This document shows positions 8,000-16,784 of a DNA stretch of 64,000 nt, piece by piece. A model generated the notes under the pieces. It was not told the origin of the DNA, searched no databases, and saw only the letters and a list, made by a program, of their open reading frames with translations. The DNA lies in the NCBI RefSeq assembly GCF_025685685.1, contig NZ_JAGSYH010000004.1, forward strand, positions 124,001-188,000, written 5' to 3'. The DNA is from Acidicapsa dinghuensis (lineage in GTDB: Bacteria; Acidobacteriota; Terriglobia; Terriglobales; Acidobacteriaceae). Positions within the stretch are counted from its first letter, which is position 1. Every line of letters begins with the position of its first letter. The position numbers were made by a program, and so were the translations under genes.

Positions 8000-8662
8000 A
8001 TGCAGACGCCACAGTTCCTCCTCGACCTTCTCCAATTGCTGCTCGATCTCGCGGTGCCGGCGGCATTCTGCACGCTGGCCGCCGCGGGAGTGAGCTTGCG
8101 ACATGAAGGCGGGATCAACTTCCACGTAAACGGCCGGGCCGGCAAGTGGATCCTGTGGACCATCGTTCTTCTGACACTTCCTCAACTTTTGTCATGGGTT
8201 GCAGCTCAGGGCATCAACATTCCCTCTGCGAGCGGATCGGTAGGCACGAGTTGGCTGGCAAGCATGGAGACGGTATTCAAGAACTTCGTGAATCAGATCG
8301 TGGTCGCGAAGTTGGTCCCAATCCTTGCGGCGTACTTCGTACTGAAGGCAACGCTCGACGGGGCCTCAGGCGAGAACCCGCTCGGCTCGATCGTCGCTGC
8401 TCTTTTCCTGATGTCGCTCTCGGCGACGATGCAACTCTTTCAGGGATGGAACTCAGGGAGCCAGTACGCGATGACAGACATGCTCGCATCCCTATGGAAC
8501 TACATCGCTGGTCAGATCTTGCCAGGTGCGGCGGGCCTTGCTTGCGTGGGAGCGGTCATCAATCTCGTGCGGCACAGGCCCTGGAGCAGACTCGTCTTCG
8601 TCGCGATCTCTTTCTTAAGTGTGAGTGGCCTTCTGTCGCTGTTTCGAGCGATGGCGGCGTGA
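8000..8662 (+). CDS. T4SS-associated multi-pass membrane protein, unknown function
   Basis: Protein of 220 residues with about five or six hydrophobic segments, beginning with QFLLDLLQLLLDLAVPAAFCTLAAAG and ending WSRLVFVAISFLSVSGLLSLF. I do not recognise a named family. It lies 15 bases after the pilin gene and 10 bases before the duplicated pilin-like gene, so it is certainly in the T4SS operon and is probably an inner-membrane component specific to this transfer system. Confidence 0.65.
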   Translation: MQTPQFLLDLLQLLLDLAVPAAFCTLAAAGVSLRHEGGINFHVNGRAGKWILWTIVLLTLPQLLSWVAAQGINIPSASGSVGTSWLASMETVFKNFVNQIVVAKLVPILAAYFVLKATLDGASGENPLGSIVAALFLMSLSATMQLFQGWNSGSQYAMTDMLASLWNYIAGQILPGAAGLACVGAVINLVRHRPWSRLVFVAISFLSVSGLLSLFRAMAA

Positions 8663-8672
8663 GGAGCACGGT

Positions 8673-9128
8673 ATGAGTCTCGATGGAGCCATCACGAACC
8701 TTGCATCCTGGGCCGGCAACACCATGATGCCCACGATGGCGGGCCTGTTCTTTGCGGGAGCTGTGTATCGCTACAGCAAGAATGGCCCCTTCGAGCAGCT
8801 CTTGTACGGAGGCTTCGCTTCGCTGTTGTGTTCGGGGATATTACGAGCGCTAGAGGGGTTCGTGCAACACGCGGGAGCAACGAACGCCGACGCATTTTGG
8901 ATGGCCACGATGAGTCTGGTGAATTGGACCGCCAACGTGATCCTGCCAATGTTCGCGCTTACACAATTGGCAGCGATGGCAATGCACATGGCCGGAGTGG
9001 TCTCAGAGATCTACCCGGGTTCGACCTGGATTAGAAAGTTTGTCGCAGCGATCGGCGCGCTGATGGTTTCGGGAATGATGCGCCTGGCCGAGTCGATGGT
9101 GACACAAGCGCACGGAATCGGCGGGTAA
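8673..9128 (+). CDS. VirB2-like protein with internally duplicated pilin module
   Basis: Protein of 151 residues made of two similar halves. The first half (NLASWAGNTMMPTMAGLFFA to GGFASLLCSGILRALEGFVQHAG) and the second half (SLVNWTANVILPMFALTQLA to IGALMVSGMMRLAESMVTQAHGI) both match the mature pilin encoded at 7550-7984 (IVNWGCNVIAPVIAV to ALMVISGLGRMAEGFITQAQGI). It therefore looks like a tandem duplication of the two-helix pilin fold. There is no signal peptide. The start at 8673 follows GAGGAG; the frame is open further upstream inside the previous gene. Role unknown: minor pilin, pilus base or chaperone are all possible. Confidence 0.68.
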   Translation: MSLDGAITNLASWAGNTMMPTMAGLFFAGAVYRYSKNGPFEQLLYGGFASLLCSGILRALEGFVQHAGATNADAFWMATMSLVNWTANVILPMFALTQLAAMAMHMAGVVSEIYPGSTWIRKFVAAIGALMVSGMMRLAESMVTQAHGIGG

Positions 9129-9132
9129 TGTC

Positions 9133-9477
9133 ATGAGTCTCGATATGACGCCAGTTCACCGCAATCTCCACACCAAGGTGACGTTCCTTGGCCTCGAGTT
9201 CGAGGACCTGATTCTAGTGCTCGCATTGGCGGCAGTGATGAACCTCCTTGCTCACTTCGTGAATGGCAATGCACATGTGTTTGGAATCCCACTGAACGTC
9301 TTCATGGAGTTCATCGTGCCGGCCTTGGCCGTGCCGTTCCTGATTTTGTTCAAGTATGGGAGGCCGCGCGGATATCTCACTGACCTAGTACGTTCTTTCT
9401 TCGCTCCGAAGGCCTGGTGCGCACTTGAACGAGATTCAGAACTGACGCAACCTTACGTGGTCGAAGAGGAGGAATGA
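9133..9477 (+). CDS. VirB3/TrbD-like T4SS protein
   Basis: Small inner-membrane protein of 114 residues placed just before the VirB4 ATPase, the position VirB3 occupies. It starts TPVHRNLHTKVTFLGLEFEDL, like the TrbD/VirB3 N-terminus, then has two hydrophobic segments (LILVLALAAVMNLLAHFV and FMEFIVPALAVPFLILFKYG) and a soluble acidic tail. It begins five bases after the previous stop, and its own stop overlaps the next ORF (ATGA). Confidence 0.7.
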   Translation: MSLDMTPVHRNLHTKVTFLGLEFEDLILVLALAAVMNLLAHFVNGNAHVFGIPLNVFMEFIVPALAVPFLILFKYGRPRGYLTDLVRSFFAPKAWCALERDSELTQPYVVEEEE

Positions 9478-9698
9478 GGATGCAGGCATCGATCACAACG
9501 CAGAGGAGCGGGATGGTCGTCGCTGTTCTCGACGCGGAAGCGGCACGCGTCACGTTCGCGTGCGTCATCTTCGCAGCACGCTTTCATGAGGAGATCGCTC
9601 CACTCGCACGGATTGTGGAGCAGCAATTGCGGATCGAAGTGGATGAAACTCTGGAGGGAGACCTCAACTATGCCGGTGACGCAAGCAGAACACGATAG
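9474..9698 (+). CDS. Small protein between VirB3 and VirB4, unknown
   Basis: ORF of 74 codons whose ATG overlaps the VirB3 stop (ATGA) and whose end overlaps the VirB4 start by 29 bases. The product (RMQASITTQRSGMVVAVLDA, then IAPLARIVEQQLRIEVDE) is short and soluble with no recognisable domain. The four-base overlap suggests it is translated, but it could be a chance frame that keeps ribosomes coupled to virB4. Confidence 0.45.
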   Translation: MRMQASITTQRSGMVVAVLDAEAARVTFACVIFAARFHEEIAPLARIVEQQLRIEVDETLEGDLNYAGDASRTR

Positions 9699-12318
9699 AA
9701 AGCTCAAAGTACCAGCGGTGTGCGAGCTGCTGCCACTACGCGATCTCCCCTTCGGAGACAACATCATGGTCCGCACCAATGGAGCTTTCGCTGCAGGTTA
9801 CGAATTGCGAGGTATTCTCGCGTACTTTGCGACGGACGGTGATCGCAATCAGAACAAGTCGATGCTTGAGGCGCTGTTTCGCAGTGTTCCCGATGTCAGC
9901 ATGCGGGTCCAGTTCCGGTACGAGATTTCTGAGCATCTCGGAGAGCTTCTGAGCAACTACATCCACGAACAGCGCACTGATCAATCGGAAGTGATGGCCC
10001 TCGATGCGCATCGCCTTCGGATGTGGCGACAGAAGGAAAACAGCGGCTTCTTCTTCGAGAATCGGCTGCATGTGTACTTGATCTGGGACCCGCGCATTCA
10101 TGCGAAGCTTTATCACTCGACTCAACAGAATCGCAGTCTTGGTGGATTCAAGTTAAGTCAGAACAAGGCCATCCAGTGTGCGCGGAAGGAGCACGAGACC
10201 TACCTGGCCGAGTACGAATCCATCCTCCGGGGCATCGAGGGGTCGATGGAGGCGGCCAACCTCGGGCCCCGGAGACTGTCGACGCAAGAACTGTTCGACG
10301 AGCTGAAACATGCGCAGCATCCAATCCGGCGCGACCGGCGGATGTATGTGCCACCGGAAGAGATGATCGAGTATCGGAGTGCGAGGTCCCAGGCGGTCGA
10401 GGCGAGCATCCTCAACGAGACCGAAACCTACCTCAACATCGATGGCTATCTCTACGCCGTCGTCAGCCTGAAGGAACTTCCCGATGCGACTCTTCCGGGG
10501 ATGTTGCAGAACTTTTCGACACTTGGCTTCCCCGTAGTGGTCAGTGGGCAGGTCGTAATCCCTGACCAAGTGAAGGTCCTCAAGAGCTACAAAAAGCGCC
10601 TCCAGAAGATGACAGCCGCGCAGAAGGATGCCAATGGAAACTTCAAATCGAATCCAGAGGCCGAGGTAGCCCAAGCGCAGCTGATCCAAGTGCAGCGTGA
10701 CATTATCTCCTCCTCCCTCAAGACAGCAAAACTGAGTCTTTCGGTCGTAGTGCGTACCTCGCAACCGGCAATCACACAGCACGATCTCGAACGGTCTGAG
10801 CGAGAACTTGCCAACCGAACTCAGGAGGTTTTGAACGGCTTCACTCACATGAATGGCGCGAAGGCTGTAGCTGAGACGATTGCCAAGCGGCGAATCTTTC
10901 TGGGGACGTTGCCGGGCATGGCCGAGGCAGACAAGCGTGACCAGGACATGCTTACCTCCAACGCAGCCGATCTTGTCCCTATAGAGATGCCCTGGACAGG
11001 GACTCGGAGGAGCCCGCTCATTCTTTTTGAGACGCCCTATCGCCAACTCATTCCGTTCTCGATGTTCGATCCAGATCTTTCCGATGCCAACGGCCTGCTA
11101 ATGGCAAAGAGTGGAGGCGGAAAGACTCTTGCCGCTCAGCAAATGCTGCTGATGGCAGCCCGCGCGAACCCGCTCATCTCCATCCTCGAGCGGGGCGACT
11201 CCTATCAACCATTGGTGGAGCTAATGGGGGGAGAGATGATCGAGATGTCGCTCGACAGCGATCAGACCATCAATCCCTGGGATCTTCCCAGAGGAGACGA
11301 CCGGCCATCGAATGACCAGATTTCGTTTCTCAAGAACCTGACCCGGCACATGCTAGGCGAGAATACGCCGCCCGACCTCGACATCGACCTACTAGACAGC
11401 GTTCTGCTTGAAGCCATCACCTCAACGTACAAGAGGTGCAGCGCGAAGACCTCAAACCCCATTCCGCTCTTCGGAGATCTGGCCGCGGAACTGGCCCACT
11501 GGCAGGATCGGGATCGCAATCAGAAGATCAACGCGATGGCGCAGATGGCTTCGACTAAGCTGCGGGCTTGGGTTGACGAGGGACCTTATGCGCGACTCTT
11601 CGACAGGCCGACAACGATCGAATTGAACAATCCCTGGCTCTATTTCAATGTCGAGAAGCTTAAGGACGATCCGCGTCTCGAACGGGCCATGAGCCTTTTG
11701 ATTGCGCATACAGCCACCTATCGTGCATCAGGGATGAGTGGACAACCCAGCATCGTCCTGCTCGACGAGTGTTGGGCGCTCCTCGAATCGCCGATTCTCT
11801 CGGGCGTTGTCGTGCAACTCTTCCGCACAGCCCGCAAACGCAATGCCAGCGTCTGGGGGATAAGCCAGACTCCCGAAGATTTTGTTGGTACGCCTGACAA
11901 GCCCAATGAGCACGGTGCCGGAATTGTGAAGAATGCGACCACAAAGATCATCGGCAAACAGCCTGGCGATATGACTGCTCTGCGCGAGCATGTCCACTTG
12001 AACGAGACGGCGCTGAATCAAATCAAAACCTTCGCTCACCCGAAGAAGGGTCATAGCGCAGAGTTCCTGATTGCAATCGGCGAAAAGGCGGACTCGACAC
12101 ACGCGATCCGGATTGTTCCGAGCCCCGTGGACTATTGGATCACTACGACATACGCACGTGAACGAGCGTTTCGCAAATGGTGGTTGCACCAGCATCAGTC
12201 ACTGCCTTTGATACAGGTCTACGAAGAACTTGCCGCGCAATATCCGCGGGGGCTGGCAGGTCTGGCGCCCTTGCCGGTGGAGCTTTCCGGAGAGATGCAG
12301 GAGGCGATGAGCCAGTGA
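9670..12318 (+). CDS. virB4: VirB4 family T4SS ATPase
   Basis: Main energising ATPase of the conjugative T4SS at the inner membrane, 882 residues as usual for VirB4/TrbE. The N-terminal half is the CagE/VirB4 domain; the C-terminal half carries the nucleotide-binding core with Walker A AKSGGGKT (residues 479-486), LERGDSYQPLVELMGG, INPWDLP, Walker B IVLLDECWALLES and RKRNASVWGISQTPEDF. I chose the ATG at 9670, with GGAGGGAG upstream; the frame is open back to 9586, but that extension is a shadow of the preceding small ORF. Its stop overlaps the GTG of the next gene. Confidence 0.95.
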   Translation: MPVTQAEHDRKLKVPAVCELLPLRDLPFGDNIMVRTNGAFAAGYELRGILAYFATDGDRNQNKSMLEALFRSVPDVSMRVQFRYEISEHLGELLSNYIHEQRTDQSEVMALDAHRLRMWRQKENSGFFFENRLHVYLIWDPRIHAKLYHSTQQNRSLGGFKLSQNKAIQCARKEHETYLAEYESILRGIEGSMEAANLGPRRLSTQELFDELKHAQHPIRRDRRMYVPPEEMIEYRSARSQAVEASILNETETYLNIDGYLYAVVSLKELPDATLPGMLQNFSTLGFPVVVSGQVVIPDQVKVLKSYKKRLQKMTAAQKDANGNFKSNPEAEVAQAQLIQVQRDIISSSLKTAKLSLSVVVRTSQPAITQHDLERSERELANRTQEVLNGFTHMNGAKAVAETIAKRRIFLGTLPGMAEADKRDQDMLTSNAADLVPIEMPWTGTRRSPLILFETPYRQLIPFSMFDPDLSDANGLLMAKSGGGKTLAAQQMLLMAARANPLISILERGDSYQPLVELMGGEMIEMSLDSDQTINPWDLPRGDDRPSNDQISFLKNLTRHMLGENTPPDLDIDLLDSVLLEAITSTYKRCSAKTSNPIPLFGDLAAELAHWQDRDRNQKINAMAQMASTKLRAWVDEGPYARLFDRPTTIELNNPWLYFNVEKLKDDPRLERAMSLLIAHTATYRASGMSGQPSIVLLDECWALLESPILSGVVVQLFRTARKRNASVWGISQTPEDFVGTPDKPNEHGAGIVKNATTKIIGKQPGDMTALREHVHLNETALNQIKTFAHPKKGHSAEFLIAIGEKADSTHAIRIVPSPVDYWITTTYARERAFRKWWLHQHQSLPLIQVYEELAAQYPRGLAGLAPLPVELSGEMQEAMSQ

Positions 12319-13166
12319 TTGAGAATACCCAACCCGAGATGAAGCTACTCCTGAATGGGGAGCCGTATAAGGACGACCAAGGATGCGGCCGAAAGCGGGG
12401 TGCGAAGATTCGCTGGAAGAGGAGAGCGCTCATTGTTGTACTGGTGATCGAGACGTGCTTTGCCCTGCCCAAGCTCGCTCAAGGGCAATTCCTTAGCGTG
12501 TTCGACGCGATCTTCAGCTCGATTCAAAACGACATCGGCAGCTCGCTCAAGACCATCAACCAGATTGCCCAACAGATGCAGAAGCTCTATCAGACAACGG
12601 TTGCGCCGCTGGCGGCAATCAACCAGGCCCGAGGCTTCGTTGCAAATTCGATCAACACTTATCGCGGTCAGATGAATCAGGTGTTCAATACGCCGTTCAC
12701 AAGCGCCGTGACTCCGGGGCCGCAACAGTTCGAAAGCATCCTGCATAGCCGCCTGTCGACAGAGATTCCCGCACTGCAAACGAGCTTCACTTCGAATTAC
12801 GGCGCTATCCCGCGGCTAAACACCGCTTCGCCACAAGACCGCGTGATGATGGACGTGGACGACGCGCTGGGGCAGGAGAATCTCAAAACAACCTTGATCG
12901 CCGATCAGGGCGCGGATGTCATTCTCCAAACCGCCAATCAAATGGAAAACCAGGTTGCTGTGAGCACACCCGGTTCGAATCCGTTCCTGACCGCCCAGGC
13001 GCAGGTCGCCAATCTCCGCTGCCAGGCGTACATGCAGAAGATGCTTGCGGCGGAGTTGCGTCAGGAGGCAGGCCGTATTGCGCACGACAACGTTCTTGTG
13101 AAACGCAGAACAGCCGCGACCGGTGGAATAAACGGTTTGATTACCGGAGCCCTGACCGCGCGATAA
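12315..13166 (+). CDS. VirB5/TrbJ-like T4SS protein (copy 1)
   Basis: Likely periplasmic or pilus-tip protein of the VirB5/TrbJ type. After a basic N-terminus and one hydrophobic segment (ALIVVLVIETCFALPKLAQG, a signal anchor or signal peptide), the protein is helical and Gln/Asn-rich (IKTINQIAQQMQKLYQTTV region, then VAPLAAINQARGFV). It ends NGLITGALTAR. GTG at 12315 overlaps the VirB4 stop (GTGA); ATG at 12339 is an alternative start. The next gene encodes a paralogue with the same architecture and ending, so the pair arose by tandem duplication. Confidence 0.68.
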   Translation: MIENTQPEMKLLLNGEPYKDDQGCGRKRGAKIRWKRRALIVVLVIETCFALPKLAQGQFLSVFDAIFSSIQNDIGSSLKTINQIAQQMQKLYQTTVAPLAAINQARGFVANSINTYRGQMNQVFNTPFTSAVTPGPQQFESILHSRLSTEIPALQTSFTSNYGAIPRLNTASPQDRVMMDVDDALGQENLKTTLIADQGADVILQTANQMENQVAVSTPGSNPFLTAQAQVANLRCQAYMQKMLAAELRQEAGRIAHDNVLVKRRTAATGGINGLITGALTAR

Positions 13167-13176
13167 GGAGCTTTCG

Positions 13177-14079
13177 ATGACCGATCCCAAGAAAAACCCG
13201 AACAAGCGTCGCGGGTCATTTTTCTGGCGCCGCAGGCCCCAACTCTCGCTGGAACCGCCGAAGCCCGCGCCCTTAGAGAATGGGGCGAGCGCGGTTCAAC
13301 CCTGGTACCGGCCCACTCTGCTGAAGGTGTCTGTCGTCGTGCTTGGAGTCCTCGCAATCCTACCAACCCACGCGAATGGGCAGTTTGGGATCGACACGGC
13401 CGCGATCCTGGCGGCGCTATCCAAGATGCAGTCACTCATGAATACCTATATTGCCGCGCCGCTTAGGATTATCAACCGGTACGAGCAAAGTACTGCGAAG
13501 TATGAGCAAGAGGTCATATACCCGCTTACCGCGATCAATCAGGCAAAGAATTCGGTGATTCAGTTTGAGAACCAGTTCAGCCAGGTCAGCGGCATGTTCC
13601 GTGTCAACGTTTCGAGCGCAACTCTACCGCAGTCGCAGAATCTCGAAGCTCTCCTGCTCTCGCGCAACGCAGCCAACGTGGCAATCCTATCGGGCCAGTT
13701 TCAGAACGTGTATGGGGTTGTTATGCCGCAGAACGCTGCGTCCCCGCAAATGAGAACGATGACCGATATGACAGACGCGCAGGCACAGGACGCGATGAAA
13801 CGGGCCATCGAAATTGATGCCTTAGCCGATGCGGAACTGAACGAAGCGAATCAGATGGGGCAGCAAATTTCGCAGGCGGCTCCCGGAAGCGCGGGGATCC
13901 TCGAGGCCGAGGCCGACGTATGGGTCGTGCGCGCCAATGCCTATACGCAGGCCGCACTGGCTGAACTCATGAGGACCCGCGGCATCGACCTGGCAAATCA
14001 GAGCAAGGCTTCAAAGCTCGCAACCATAGACAACACAAACAATAACGGCCTCATTAACGGAGCGCTGACCGACAGGTGA
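13177..14079 (+). CDS. VirB5/TrbJ-like T4SS protein (copy 2)
   Basis: Paralogue of the preceding gene: basic N-terminus, one hydrophobic segment (LLKVSVVVLGVLAILPTHANG) ending in a likely cleavage site, a helical Gln-rich body (YPLTAINQAKNSVIQFENQF) and the tail NGLINGALTDR, against NGLITGALTAR in copy 1. Both have a conserved central NVYGVVMPQNAASPQ / NYGAIPRLNTASPQ segment. Two VirB5-like proteins may act as a heteromeric pilus tip or recognise different partners; that is inference. AAGGAG precedes the ATG, and the stop overlaps the next gene (GTGA). Confidence 0.68.
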   Translation: MTDPKKNPNKRRGSFFWRRRPQLSLEPPKPAPLENGASAVQPWYRPTLLKVSVVVLGVLAILPTHANGQFGIDTAAILAALSKMQSLMNTYIAAPLRIINRYEQSTAKYEQEVIYPLTAINQAKNSVIQFENQFSQVSGMFRVNVSSATLPQSQNLEALLLSRNAANVAILSGQFQNVYGVVMPQNAASPQMRTMTDMTDAQAQDAMKRAIEIDALADAELNEANQMGQQISQAAPGSAGILEAEADVWVVRANAYTQAALAELMRTRGIDLANQSKASKLATIDNTNNNGLINGALTDR

Positions 14080-15482
14080 TAAGTATGGTGTCCGTCCACT
14101 TCCAACCCGTTGCGATGCTCGCGTTCTTTCAAGCGACACAGCTGAACTTGTTTGAGCGATTTCTTACTCAGGCAAGAACTGGTATCGACTCGACTGGAAT
14201 CACCTCCGGAATGCAGAACGTGGCATATGTGGTACTGCTCGTGGGCTTTCTGTGGCAGGTCTATCAATCAGCCCTACACGGAGGGGACGTCCGTGGATTG
14301 GGCACAGGTCTTATCAAGTATGTGGTCACCGCGGTTGTTGTGATGAACTATGGAACCGTGTTCACAACGATCAATCAGGGGTTCGTGAATGCGGGCAACT
14401 GGGTAAGTAACGCATCAGGCGGAAACGTATTTCAAAACTGGGCCAACGATCTTCGGAATCAATACAGTCAGGCTGGTTTTCAGCAGATGTGGGGCCTTAT
14501 CACAGGATCTATTGCGGGCTTGATCGATGGTCTCCTAATTCTTGTTGCCTATCTTCTCTATCCGATCGTCGTCGTTGTTTTTGGGTTCTTTTATATCTTC
14601 TACGGCAGCATTCTCTATATTTTCGGGCCGATTGTTATCGCTCTGATGCCTCTCGGCGGCGCGAACCGCCTTGCCAAGTCCTATGTTGAGAACATCTTTG
14701 TGTGGAATGCTTGGCCGATCCTCTATGGCGGTTTTGGAGCGTTGCTCACCGCAGTTCAAATGGGTCAGGTTGGGCAGATGCTCAACCAGAATGATTTTCT
14801 CGGAGGCTTGGGAAACCTCGAAGGCTCTTTCTTAATCGGCATCGTGAGCGTCGTCTACTCTTTGGCAATTGCAGTGATTCCGTTCATTGCCAAACGCATT
14901 ATTAGTGGGGATGTCGGCAGCACGGCGGTCGCAATGGTGGGCACGGCGGGCACGGCACTGACCGCGGGAGCGGCAGGGATCGAAGGTACTGCCGCAGGTG
15001 TGGCAGCAGCGCGAGCAGGATCTGCGGGTACAACTTCAGCCGGAGCAACTTCCAGCGCAACTGCCGATTCTGCCCGGGCACTCACGTCAGCGGCAGGCGG
15101 CAACCAGCCGGCAGCACCGCAGCAGACTCCTGCAGCCTCGTCCTTGAATGCATCGGGATTCTCGTTTGGCGGCGGCAGCCCCACTCTAGAAGGGCATGCG
15201 GAGCAGATCCGCAGCTCAATCGGTGAAATGATGGGGGCGGAAAATGCCGGTGAGGAGGGCTCCGGAGCACTGACCGTATCGTCGGGAAACTCCAGCAATG
15301 AACTGATTCAATCTAATGCCGCGGGGGCGGCGCCCAGGGTCGTGACCAGATCAACAGCGGCAGTGAGAAGAGGGCCAAGTGTGCATCGCTACAACCTGGG
15401 AACCTGGACTGCCTACCACGCGGCGCGCATCGCGGCAGGAAGCATCGCCGGCGCAGCCAATCAAGGGGCGGAACACGAATAG
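14076..15482 (+). CDS. VirB6/TrbL-type T4SS membrane protein
   Basis: Polytopic inner-membrane channel component of the VirB6/TrbL class. After a short N-terminal part there are about six membrane segments between residues 50 and 290 (VAYVVLLVGFLWQVYQSAL, GLIKYVVTAVVVMNY, IDGLLILVAYLLYPIVVVVF, YIFGPIVIALMPLGG). The C-terminal 170 residues are an Ala/Gly/Ser/Thr-rich, low-complexity cytoplasmic or periplasmic tail, common in TrbL. GTG at 14076 overlaps the previous stop (GTGA), implying translational coupling; ATG at 14085 is also in frame. Confidence 0.85.
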   Translation: MISMVSVHFQPVAMLAFFQATQLNLFERFLTQARTGIDSTGITSGMQNVAYVVLLVGFLWQVYQSALHGGDVRGLGTGLIKYVVTAVVVMNYGTVFTTINQGFVNAGNWVSNASGGNVFQNWANDLRNQYSQAGFQQMWGLITGSIAGLIDGLLILVAYLLYPIVVVVFGFFYIFYGSILYIFGPIVIALMPLGGANRLAKSYVENIFVWNAWPILYGGFGALLTAVQMGQVGQMLNQNDFLGGLGNLEGSFLIGIVSVVYSLAIAVIPFIAKRIISGDVGSTAVAMVGTAGTALTAGAAGIEGTAAGVAAARAGSAGTTSAGATSSATADSARALTSAAGGNQPAAPQQTPAASSLNASGFSFGGGSPTLEGHAEQIRSSIGEMMGAENAGEEGSGALTVSSGNSSNELIQSNAAGAAPRVVTRSTAAVRRGPSVHRYNLGTWTAYHAARIAAGSIAGAANQGAEHE

Positions 15483-15490
15483 GAGGACTC

Positions 15491-16234
15491 ATGAAGAACA
15501 ACGCCGTTCGATCGGATGATGCGACGGCTTCAAGGCCGAAGTACTACGAGATGGATGGGGCACTCAGGGCGAACGCAAATCGCGCATGGCTGCTCGCGTT
15601 TTTGACCATACCAATTGCGCTGCTTGCGATCGGATTTGCAGTCTTCGTTCGCTTGCAGCCGCCTACAGTGATTCGCATCGGCCCCAACGGCGATGCCTCA
15701 GTGCTGGGCAAGCCAGCGAAAGGCGCTACTGCAGACATCGCGACCGCCGGGACCGATCAGTTTCTTGACGAGGCGTTTGTGAAACGGTTCCTGGCGAGTT
15801 TCCTGAACTATTCGCCCTCGGACGTAGACGACCACTGGGCGGCCAGCCTCAACATGATGACGCGCAATCTGCGGGCGTACACGCTGAAGGCGATGGCGGA
15901 CGACAATACGCGCGGCAAGATTGATGACGGGCAAATCCAATCCGCATTTCATCTGCGCGAGATCGAAACGGTCAGCGGTGAACCGCTTACATTTCTGGTC
16001 TATGGCGTGAAGGATGTTCATCACCTGACCAACGGAACAGAGACAACGGACCATTTGGTCAACGAGTACCGGGTGCGCCTCATTGCGGATAGGCGCTCGG
16101 ATGTGAACCCGGATGGGCTCTGGATTGCGGACTACAGCGAACGGCCGATCGACGGCGAGCGCCGCGACCGCATCTTGAGTTCCCCCGATGCTGTTCCGGA
16201 CAGTAGCGCCGCTCAAAACAAGGGAGGTCAGTGA
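15491..16234 (+). CDS. VirB8/TrbF/TraE-type T4SS protein
   Basis: Likely bitopic inner-membrane scaffold of the T4SS. A short cytoplasmic N-terminus (SRPKYYEMDGALRANANRAW) is followed by a single membrane helix (LLAFLTIPIALLAIGFAVFV) and a periplasmic domain of about 170 residues that fits the NTF2-like VirB8/TraE fold (FLDEAFVKRFLASFLNYSP, then VDDHWAASLNMMTRNLRAY). An AGGAGG site lies six bases before the ATG. It precedes a small gene with a stop/start overlap and closes the main T4SS operon. Confidence 0.75.
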   Translation: MKNNAVRSDDATASRPKYYEMDGALRANANRAWLLAFLTIPIALLAIGFAVFVRLQPPTVIRIGPNGDASVLGKPAKGATADIATAGTDQFLDEAFVKRFLASFLNYSPSDVDDHWAASLNMMTRNLRAYTLKAMADDNTRGKIDDGQIQSAFHLREIETVSGEPLTFLVYGVKDVHHLTNGTETTDHLVNEYRVRLIADRRSDVNPDGLWIADYSERPIDGERRDRILSSPDAVPDSSAAQNKGGQ

Positions 16235-16533
16235 TGGAAGCTACGGTCGCTCGCGTTGCAGAGATACAGCCGCAACCGACACAGGTATCCAAGCCCAGGG
16301 GCACGCGCAAATCGCGCCGGCAGGTGGAGGAGGGTGTTCGCTACTTTCTCGCCAAAGACGGATCGTCGCTTGAGAAGCCGGAGCTTGGGGCGGAAGTGGC
16401 AAGCGAAGGTGAGGCTCTGATCAAAGCGTTTCAATCGAAGAACGGCGTGATCTACACAGTTCTCGCGTACAAGGCGGAAGCGGAGATACAGGGAGGATCT
16501 CCGACATTGGTAAAGCGGCCCCTGCACAAATAG
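16234..16533 (+). CDS. Small T4SS-operon protein, unknown
   Basis: Product of 99 residues, hydrophilic and basic at the N-terminus (TQVSKPRGTRKSRRQVEEG), with a compact alpha/beta C-terminal part (EALIKAFQSKNGVIYTVLAYKAEAE). The fold is not recognised. AGGGAGG lies just upstream and the ATG overlaps the VirB8 stop (TGATG), so it is co-translated. Last gene before the structured element. Confidence 0.62.
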   Translation: MEATVARVAEIQPQPTQVSKPRGTRKSRRQVEEGVRYFLAKDGSSLEKPELGAEVASEGEALIKAFQSKNGVIYTVLAYKAEAEIQGGSPTLVKRPLHK

Positions 16534-16554
16534 GGCGCCGACATAGGTAATAGC

Positions 16555-16737
16555 GGTCAGCTCGGATTCAAAGAGGAGACAAACCTGAAATACGGCTCAT
16601 GTCGCCTCATTGACGCCTTATCGCTCAAGCGATGAGGAATTCCGCTGACCCGGTTTGCACTCTCAAAGCCTGGTTCGGCTAACACCCACCCCTAACCCGG
16701 GCGGCCAGGCGAAGAGATGCGGAGAACCGGCGTCAGC
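16555..16737 (+). ncRNA. Structured non-coding element (candidate RNA, oriT or single-strand promoter)
   Basis: Leader region of the polymerase-like gene with unusually strong folding potential. Stem 1: CCTCAT (16605-16610) with ATGAGG (16632-16637), containing an inner CGCT-CA-AGCG. Stem 2: GCTGAC plus CCGGTT (16644-16655) with AACCGG plus GTCAGC (16725-16737, one bulged C), a 12-bp helix. Inside it GCACTCT pairs with AGAG-A-TGC and GCCTGG (16668-16673) with CCAGGC (16705-16710). GGTCAGC at 16555-16561 is also complementary to GCTGACC (16644-16650), so two folds are mutually exclusive. It matches no riboswitch that I can name. Confidence 0.5.
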
Positions 16738-16784
16738 CAATCTCTAGTCACTTCGTCTTGAAGCGCCAGACAAGTGAGGAGAAC

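Noticed and set aside
14855..15298. Minus-strand Ala/Pro-rich ORF
   Set aside because: Mirror of the low-complexity Ala/Gly/Thr tail of the VirB6 gene.
16644..16737. Cyclic di-GMP (GEMM) riboswitch
   Set aside because: CAAAGCC followed by GGCTAA is reminiscent, but the other conserved GEMM segments and stem order are missing.
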